Assembly (NCBI GenBank): GCA_035048495.1
Contig: CM068546.1
Span: 32,692,674 to 32,756,673, forward strand
Source of the DNA: Euptelea pleiosperma
Taxonomy: Eukaryota; Streptophyta; Magnoliopsida; Ranunculales; Eupteleaceae
Length of the DNA stretch: 64,000 nt
Direction of reading: 5' to 3'
The position numbers and the translations under genes are program-made. Positions within the stretch are counted from its first letter, which is position 1, and every line of letters begins with the position of its first letter. Below are positions 57,301 through 64,000 of the stretch, piece by piece. The notes under the pieces were generated by a model, which searched no databases, was not told the origin of the DNA, and saw nothing but the letters and a program-made list of their open reading frames with translations.

Positions 57301-60300
57301 TCCAACTGCTGCTCAGGAGATTCCACATTTAACTCTTCATCCAACTCCTTGAAGAGATTCTTTCTAGTACTCGTTTCAAATATTTGTACTATCTTGTCAT
57401 TGTCTTTTGATTCGTGCAACATTAACTTTGATTCTGAACGAGTTAAACCCGTAAGTTTCTGATGGAGGTTTAAGCCTTCTTCCTCTTCCTCTCCGAGTTT
57501 ATCAACTACACCCCTGCTTTTGCTAAAGTTGAGATGTCTGGGGTTTCGGGGTTGGGTTATCGATCTCCGTCCATGGCCTCTGCTTCCAAAGAATGCCTCT
57601 TTCCTATTACTGAAGAAATTCCCACCTCCCTCATCTTCAAGGCTTTCAACCCAGTCAAAGATTCCCACCTCTCTAACTGGACTTCTATGACCAGCTTTCT
57701 TAGCCAAGCTTTGAGGCCCCTTTGCCATTGAGACGGGAGGTGACTTCCTTTTGACAGTTTTTCCAGCACCAACTTCTTGAGACAACTCCACATCATTAAC
57801 TGATAGAAACCTATCCACAATGTCCAATGCATTGGCTTGTGACAGTTCTCCAGGTTCCTGTGAAACCAAATAACTCAACCCTGCAAACTCATGATCGCAA
57901 GCTAGCAACTCAGGCAATCCATTAGTACTGTCATTATCATTTACTGATCCATTGGTCCCAGTGCATATATCCTCATTAAAAAGCTTCCTCACTATTGAAC
58001 TACCACCCTTGCATTTGGTTTCATCCCTAAATCCCTCAATGTTCACATGGCAGTTCCGGGTATCATGATCCTGATCAACTTCCCTTACTTCGGTGCCAAC
58101 AGAAGTTGGAACTCTTATAGCAGCCATCCCATCATCCTTTTGAAGATGCTCTTTCCCAGATTGAATACTACTCGGTATAGAAGTTTCCTCATTGTTGGTT
58201 CCCTTCGTCATACTGCGAGCAGCAGCACGACCAGAAGCCCGTAATGATGCAGCACGAACTGACATGAAGCTCCTTCGTACAGATCCTGAGTCAACAGGAC
58301 AAGAGAACTGCAGATTAACATAACTAACGTTATCAAAGTTGAATTGGATAAAAAAATGTAAAGGAGTAGGATTCAAATCGTAAGATCATAAGCTTCATAA
58401 AGATTTTTGTTTATGAGTTAAGATAAAGATAAAATGATGTCCAAAATCTTTTAAAATACAATAAGCCTAAAGCCTCCATAATCCATCATATAATGACAAA
58501 ATTTTGTGTAAACACTTAGAAATAATAACAAAACTGTTTACCAGGCAATTCCAATATAGACTATAGAGAACACTGTTCTAAATTCACAGCCATATAAACA
58601 AAACATCTTTTCCAAAAAAAAAAAAAAATACAAATACAAATAAAATAAAAACCATGTGCTATCAACTGTCATCAAACTGGTTCCATCTCTCATCAACAAA
58701 GTCCCAATTCTCAATCTTTCAAATAGCATATAACTATATAAGCATTTATTTCTTCTCATTCGTGCCAGGTGAAGTTGCATGCATAAAACACACCATAAAA
58801 TTGTTTCTTACCATCATTGCATTTGAAGAATGGCATGTTGTTGAATATTAAGTTTGTGCCTTAATTGAAAGTAGAACCAACCAAATATCTTGAGATGGAA
58901 CAAAATAAGAGAAAATATATTAGAGATGATTCCCCTATCCATAGAATACTGGTAAAAATATCCCATTTGATTTCATGTCCTTGACCCTAAGCACCTAGGA
59001 GCTCCTATTAACTTCCTTGTTAATCATTAAGGGCCCTTTTCAGTTATAACAATGATCAATGGTTGGTTAACGGCAGAACTATGTAAATGATTATTTTTTG
59101 CTGTAGAGACACATAGCTGAAACAAATTATAAATTTGTTTTTGTGGTAGAAACGTCCTTTTTTTCCCTTGCAGTGTCTAAGGTCTTGGAAAACTAGAAGC
59201 ACAAAAGTAGGATTCATTGCTTCACTGATAATGTGCCCATGTTTTTATTTAAATCCATGATTTGAGAGAACTTTCAAATCATGAATCTTACCTAAATCGT
59301 ATGATTCAAAAAATTGGAAGGATTTTTATCAAAAGGGATTCAGACCGAAAATCCCTATTGTTTAGTTTACGATTTTATTTGAATTGTAGTCCTCAAGTCG
59401 TAAATCTTAATTTTAGAAACAATGAACATAACATTATAACAAAGAAGAACATGTGTATTCTAACTGAGCCATTGACCATGCTGGGACTGAAAGGACACAT
59501 GTATTCTAACTGTGCAGACAAAGAACACGTGCAGGACTTAGCTCTGTTGCACCTTGGTCCAGTAGCAAAGCAGTAGAAGCATGGCATCCTAAACGTAAAA
59601 AAGGGAGAACGTAACCATGCCTTACTGTTAATGAGTGAGAATAATAGAAAGTTGAAGGCAGTATGCATATGCGCAGGAAGGAAATCAGATATTGTACCGG
59701 GTTCCAAATATTTCATTTTTTTGGCAATCTTCTAAGAAGAAAGAGGATTCAGCTAGTCTCATTGGAGAAGAATAGGTTGAGGATTGTATGGCTTGCATTT
59801 GGGGTGTGACTCTATTCTCCAAGAAAAGATAATTTACAATTAAACCCCCAATAATTCCATATGAGAGAAACTTATCTATGCAACCAAGGTACAAGAGTGG
59901 AAGCACCTTTAGCATCTTTAAACTATAAATGATCCATTGGCAGATGTAATATCTAAATGCAATAACATCCGTTGCACCTTCATCTGGGATCTTATTGTTT
60001 TGCCTCTAGAGATTGGCTCAATCAATGGTATAACTAGGTAATCAATTTTCTTTCTTTTCTCGTTTAAGGAACATCCGCAAGATAAGAAGGCAGAATCATC
60101 TCGCGAACATAATTTACATAATCGCATCACTAATGCACAAGTGGCTTAAGAAATATTTTGCTTCTTCCATTAATTATTAAGACTTAACTGATGCATAAAA
60201 TATATGGATATAATTTCATTTTTCTTATTTTCATCATTGGAAGTACGATAAAAATTATAAAGGATGGATTGGAACACCAAGGCAAACTGTATAGAGGTAT

Positions 60301-61012
60301 CGAAATAAGCTTTAGACTGAAAATGGAATACATGAGTAACAATGCAAATCTCAATCTTCCATGGGATTTAGGATACCTGAACTGTGCTCTATATCATCCG
60401 AGGCATCACAATCCACAACAAAGTCCTTCCCACCTTTTTCCAAGCCCACTGGATCATTTCTCACTCCTTTTTCACAGTCATCATCGCTGGCGCTCAATAC
60501 TTCAGTCCGATCTGTTCCTTCCCCATCGCTGTCAACACAAAATTCTTCCTCACACTCATCCAATAACTGGGTCCTCACATTCTCATCACAATCCAAATCT
60601 TCTATTTCTTGGGTTTCATCATCAAGATTCAACAATTGGGTTTCAACATCAAGTGGAATGGTATCATCAAATGGCATAGTACTCTGGTACGGACGGAACT
60701 CATCAGCATTCCAATCTTTGGATTCCTCCCCTGAATTTTTATTTTTTTTTTCAAAACTTGAAAGATTAGTTAAATGGTGCAACTCCGTTTAATGGATTGA
60801 TTCAAACAAGATTTATCTTTTCATATAAATTAATTAAAAAGGATGATTGTGAAGGACTTTGTAAGGAAAGATTAATGAACATTACCGCAGGAAGATGACG
60901 ATGAAGGTGACTGAGTGTCGAAGGTCTGAGTTTGGGCATCGCTACTATCGATGATTGAATTTGAATCCCCTCCTCTTCTTGCCTTGCCTTCATCGTCCCC
61001 AATAGAATCCAT
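51374..61012 (-). CDS. Large tandem-BRCT protein, MDC1/PTIP-like DNA-damage mediator
   Basis: Tandem BRCT domains bind phosphopeptides; related proteins dock on phosphorylated H2A.X and gather repair factors at DNA breaks in the nucleus. Minus-strand exons: 61012-60886, 60730-60377, 58285-55704, 55135-54866, 54710-54630, 52158-52047, 51954-51888 and 51473-51374. They total 3693 nt, all phases fit, and give 1230 residues. The N-terminus is acidic with four TQ-x-hydrophobic motifs (T28QTF, T73QLL, T82QEI, T96QLL). Exon 3 (about 860 residues) is Ser/Lys-rich and probably disordered, with a further DTQMAAEAMQAL. BRCT1 covers the end of exon 3 (ANIRVLFSNHLDDDIIKQQ) and exon 4 (ISARLGVSIASSSSEATHFV, ALGKPVVTHLWLESCGQ). 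BRCT2 is exons 5-8 (GKRIFITPNIKP, then GATVYSSEFLLNGIVIQKLE). I recall an Arabidopsis homologue, possibly At4g03130; exact orthology is inferred. A dead copia fragment sits in intron 5. Confidence 0.9.
53264..54290 (+). mobile_element. Truncated Ty1/copia element in BRCT intron 5
   Basis: A 264-bp LTR (53264-53527) runs from TGTTAGTTATTATTG to TTAGCTAACA and is followed at once by TGGTATCGGA, close to the initiator-Met tRNA primer site TGGTATCAGA. A gag start follows: from ATG 54024, MESRSSIVVPGDVFNVQ, then SIKLNGGNYVPWAKSVEVFL and WVQENVQIMTWFWNSMDP, the copia UBN2-type Gag. The frame stops at 54287; weakly similar debris extends to about 54480 and no 3' LTR was found. It is antisense to the host gene. 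Confidence 0.8.
58286..60376. other. Second intron of the BRCT gene
   Basis: This 2.1-kb intron shows only short, unsupported frames on both strands. No transposon ends or nested gene were recognised. Confidence 0.6.
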
Positions 61013-61399
61013 CTCAGATCATCACCTTCAAACCAAATCAAATCCAATTGAAACACCAACAAAGAGAGACGAATATTAAATCTTAACAACAAAAATAAGG
61101 CAAAATGAAGTTAGAAAACGAAGAATCCATCGGTCATGAGCAGATAAAATCGAAAAGATCCGACATTATTAGAATCGATTAGAAAAAAAAAATCTTACAT
61201 TTCAGGAGTTGTTAGGTTGAATATTAGCGAATCTTGAAATCGCCAAGTAAGGATCGGTTTAGGGATTGAAGGATTCTGTTGCTTTTTTTGGAGGGAAAAA
61301 TTCCCACATTGGTGTCCTTTCAAGGGCTTCACAGCTCACAAATAATGGTCTTATCATATTTACTTTATATTTTATACTTTTCATACTCCTCACAATGAC

Positions 61400-61471
61400 G
61401 GGCATTTGGTCTAGTGGTATGATTCTCGCTTAGGGTGCGAGAGGTCCCGAGTTCAATTCTCGGAATGCCCC
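61400..61471 (+). tRNA. tRNA-Pro (anticodon AGG)
   Basis: The 72-nt sequence folds as a cloverleaf: acceptor GGGCATT pairs with AATGCCC (61464-61470) with C as discriminator; the D-arm has TTGGTCTAGTGGTATGA; the anticodon stem CTCGC/GCGAG encloses TTAGGGT with AGG at 61432-61434; the T-arm is TCCCGAGTTCAATTCTCGGA. No intron. A CAA motif lies just upstream (61393-61395), usual for plant tRNA genes, and a T-run follows at about 61482-61487. Confidence 0.95.
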
Positions 61472-61481
61472 CTTTAAATGA

Positions 61482-61487
61482 TTTTTT
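61482..61487 (+). terminator. RNA polymerase III T-run terminator
   Basis: A run of T residues (tttttt) about 11 bp after the tRNA-Pro 3' end is the expected pol III stop. Confidence 0.7.
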
Positions 61488-62039
61488 AGTTTATTTTTTG
61501 TCCGTTTCTGTAACTGGATTTCCTTTGTGTCAATGGGTTATCCCGGTTCCGGGGATCAACTGCTTAGTACCAGACCCGGAGACTGGAACTGTAGTATATA
61601 AAAGAGTTCAATTCTGGGTGTACCCGAACTGGACTAGAACCGAAACTGAAATCAATAGTTCTAAACTACCAAGCAGCATCCTGAGATCCTTTTTGAAGAA
61701 GACCTGCCAACTCCTTTGCATCCAACACCATCTAACACCGATATCCAGGGCGCATTGCATCCAACACCATCTCGAACGACCTAGCACCGATATCTGGGCA
61801 GTGAGACTATTGGGGTACGAAGTAGAGAGAGTAGGCGGACTTGGTCAAGAATTTTCCTTTCGGGTGCAAGGCCCAAAACATACGGTCAGGAGAAGGGGCT
61901 TGGCTAAGATTAATTTCCCGAATTTTTGTTGTTTATAAGCTCCGCATTCCACTATGGGGGGATACAAAATGAGATCTTTAACCATCTCTATGTGACTGTC
62001 TGGCGCCGGGCATGGGGTATTTTGAAATATGGGAGATTC

Positions 62040-62320
62040 ATTACCCAAGGGTCAGACTAAATGTGAATTTGTTCTCCATTGCTCACCATCGAAATAAAAT
62101 GAGCTTTGCACGCTTCCTTAGCCTTCAAAATACTCTTCCAGCTCCAAGTGTTCCCCCCGAGAGGGTAGTATTCAGAATGGACTGAGATTTGCAGTACCTT
62201 TTTAGTAGATTTTTGGCAAGGAAGGAGTGAGGATTATGAAGCAATCTCCAGACAGTCTTGGCGAGGAGGGCCAGAAGTTTTAAAGTGGTTTCTGAACCCA
62301 AGCCCACCTTGAGATAATGG
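62040..62320 (-). mobile_element. LINE (L1-type) reverse-transcriptase fragment
   Basis: The minus-strand frame reads LKLLALLAKTVWRLLHNPHS and LAKNLLKRYCKSQSILNTTL, corresponding to the plant LINE segment with A-x-LAKQ-x-WR and L-x-x-YF. It is short and flanked by stops. Around it (61490-62039) no gene was recognised. Confidence 0.65.
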
Positions 62321-62329
62321 TTGACAAAA

Positions 62330-63536
62330 ACTTTCCTAGTTGGACCCTCCCTCCCTCTGGTTATGGTGATGCATGGACTTGTCTAGTTACAGGGTTTTCA
62401 TGCGACAACGAAGCTTTTACGCCGATAAGTGAAAAACATGTTTTCAATTATACTCAAAAGGTTGTAAAAAAGAAAAAAAAAAAAAACAAAAGAATCACGC
62501 AGAACAATTCAGGAGACACCTATGACTGCAACCAAGAACCCAAACTTGCAGCTCATACTCGTAATTTTTATAGAAATTGAAAAATGGTTCCAAGGAAGCT
62601 TAACTGGAATGATAAAGTTACAATCAAAGAAGACCAAAAGCATAAAAACATAAATTTCGTTAATCCGAAAAAAGGCTGATACTAATCTAAGATTCTCAAA
62701 ATAACAACCCCCTATTCGGTTTTGGATCAATAACCTCCTCCTTGATACCCAACCTGGAGTGAAGGTGTTAACCCAACATGATAAAGAGTGTGCATGGAAG
62801 AAATCAAACATTTGTGGGAGAATGTTAGTTCGCATCAGATTGTCTCAATTTCCAATCCGAGCCAGTAGCTGAAATTGATGCAAATACACCTGAAAGGATT
62901 CAAAGGCCTTATGCGCTCAGCAGCAACTGTAGTTGATGAAGCAAAACTGAAGGTAAAGCATATCTTGTTATGCTGCTACAAGATTTCTACTTCAATTGGA
63001 AAATTACTACAATTAGCCAAGGATGCTAAAAAAAATAAGACCATGGATGACGCCACATAACTAATTGGGGGCACAACAGGATTTCACATTGTATGATATG
63101 GCCAAAAAATTGGCCCCACTGCTAATCAGCACCTAATATTCCAGGCTGCATGGTTAACCTATGGGATTCAAAAACAGGAAAGTAATGCTAGATATATCGG
63201 GAAACAACCCAGCAGACTCTTCTGTTTGATACCTGAAAGGCCCAAACAAAAACAATCATGTTGAAGCCATCCATGATTCCAGAGGCAGCTCTGTCATGCA
63301 ACACTTTGAAAAGAAACTTAGGAAACTTTGTTAATGCTTTTATACAGCAGCTGAGTTGACTCGGGAGGTCTCAGATATCAGCCCCAGAAAAGAAAAACAT
63401 AGTGATCTATGTAAAGGTTCTCCCCATATCATTCTTTCGCAAGGAGCAATCTGGGCAGAAGCTCTAGGTTACAGAGGCAGCATTACATGAATGCAGCGAG
63501 TGCACTGGATGGGATAACACTTCCCGCTCTGCCACT
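62330..63536. other. Probable 3' flank of the DUF3444 gene
   Basis: No supported frame on either strand. The part next to 63537 should hold the 3' untranslated region of the DUF3444 gene. Confidence 0.45.
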
Positions 63537-64000
63537 TCAATTTGAACAAAAGAAAAGAACTGGCATCGATGCAGGATCGACCTCCCAACAGCCTCTTAGA
63601 CTTTTACCTCTCTCCTCTGTTAGACGGAAAGCAGGAACTTGATGAGAGAATCTAAGCAATTCGAGCACTGGTATCTCCATAGTGACTGCAGATCCTCCTT
63701 TTCTTTGAGCCTTGAAAACTGTCTGAAAACCATCCGCCTGTTCCAAAACCAAGACTTTTCTTACCAAACCATTGTCCTCAAGGACTTCCACCACGTCATA
63801 TTCACATTTCTTCAGGTCAGAACATGTCCATTCCGAATTAAAATTCTTGTATAACGCCCACACCTCACCTTTCCTTGGGTAGATCTCATACTTTTTCTTC
63901 TTACCAGTGGGTTCTGCTCTTACCTGATGAGAAAAGGAACCGGTGTCTGTAAAGACCTTTGTTTCATCAATTTCAAGCTTAAAAGTCCCACAACAAATGG
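63537..64000 (-). CDS. DUF3444 (J-domain co-chaperone type) protein, C-terminal part
   Basis: The frame enters at the right window edge and runs 154 codons to a stop at 63539-63537. It reads CGTFKLEIDETKVFTDTGSF, SHQVRAEP, IYPRKGEVWALYKNFNSEW, CEYDVVEVLEDN, VFKAQRKGGS and LLRFSHQVPAFRLTEERGKS. This is the DUF3444 domain, which in plants follows an N-terminal DnaJ domain in proteins annotated as DnaJ heat-shock family members. Typical members are much longer (700-1000 residues) and often carry DUF3444 twice, so most of this gene is outside the window. The domain's molecular role is not established. No intron is seen in this part. Confidence 0.9.
   Translation of the reverse strand, partial: ICCGTFKLEIDETKVFTDTGSFSHQVRAEPTGKKKKYEIYPRKGEVWALYKNFNSEWTCSDLKKCEYDVVEVLEDNGLVRKVLVLEQADGFQTVFKAQRKGGSAVTMEIPVLELLRFSHQVPAFRLTEERGKSLRGCWEVDPASMPVLFFCSN

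Noticed and set aside
58300..58311. Alternative acceptor atctgcag before TTCTCTTGTCC for BRCT exon 3
   Set aside because: Its phase does not fit exon 2; the acceptor gactcag leading to position 58285 does.
60361..60792. 143-residue plus-strand frame rich in Ser
   Set aside because: It is the antisense of BRCT exon 2, whose minus-strand frame carries the conserved TQ motifs and splice phases.
1..64000. CRISPR arrays, operons, phage or bacterial islands
   Set aside because: Direct repeats here are minisatellites, LTRs or MITEs; genes are intron-containing plant genes and no evenly spaced short repeats with unique spacers occur.

Overview
The window is nuclear DNA from a flowering plant, probably a non-grass species with a repeat-rich genome. 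Genes have many short exons joined by GT-AG introns that hold transposon debris. The coding content is plant-typical: U1 snRNP-C, a DCD-domain protein, a RING-CH membrane protein, a large tandem-BRCT protein and a DUF3444 protein. There is one tRNA-Pro(AGG). Nothing bacterial, organellar or viral was seen. Exon models below were built by hand; every splice phase was checked and all multi-exon reading frames close exactly.

Layout. 1-5.8 kb: layered miniature transposons, including a hAT-like family made of CCGTTATAACGG-type motifs and a fold-back Mutator-like family. 5.8-12.2 kb: a U1C gene (+) whose first coding exon I could not find and whose C-terminus is frameshifted; its introns carry LINE and RTE fragments. 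12.2-15.2 kb: MITEs. 15.2-17.2 kb: DCD-domain gene (-). 17.4-25.8 kb: a decayed Ty1/copia element (+) starting about 135 bp upstream of the DCD start codon, with a LINE fragment and a PIF/Harbinger-like element nested in it. 25.8-33.9 kb: no gene recognised, several precisely bounded MITEs. 33.9-37.2 kb: a two-exon gene (-) for a 71-residue membrane protein, with a 3-kb intron and a MITE 82 bp upstream of its ATG. 37.2-41.0 kb: MITEs and a LINE fragment. 41.1-49.0 kb: eight-exon RING-CH gene (+). 51.4-61.0 kb: eight-exon tandem-BRCT gene (-), convergent with the RING-CH gene, encoding about 1230 residues and resembling DNA-damage mediator proteins. 61.4 kb: tRNA-Pro. 63.5-64.0 kb: 3' end of a DUF3444 gene (-) cut by the window edge.

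The genes do not form an operon or cluster; they are independent housekeeping, stress and DNA-repair genes. The two most notable signals are the BRCT gene, with its N-terminal row of TQ-x-hydrophobic motifs, and the set of MITE families whose ends and target duplications can be read to the base. U1C and a BRCT gene are, as I recall, neighbours in Arabidopsis (At4g03120/At4g03130), so the window may preserve old microsynteny.
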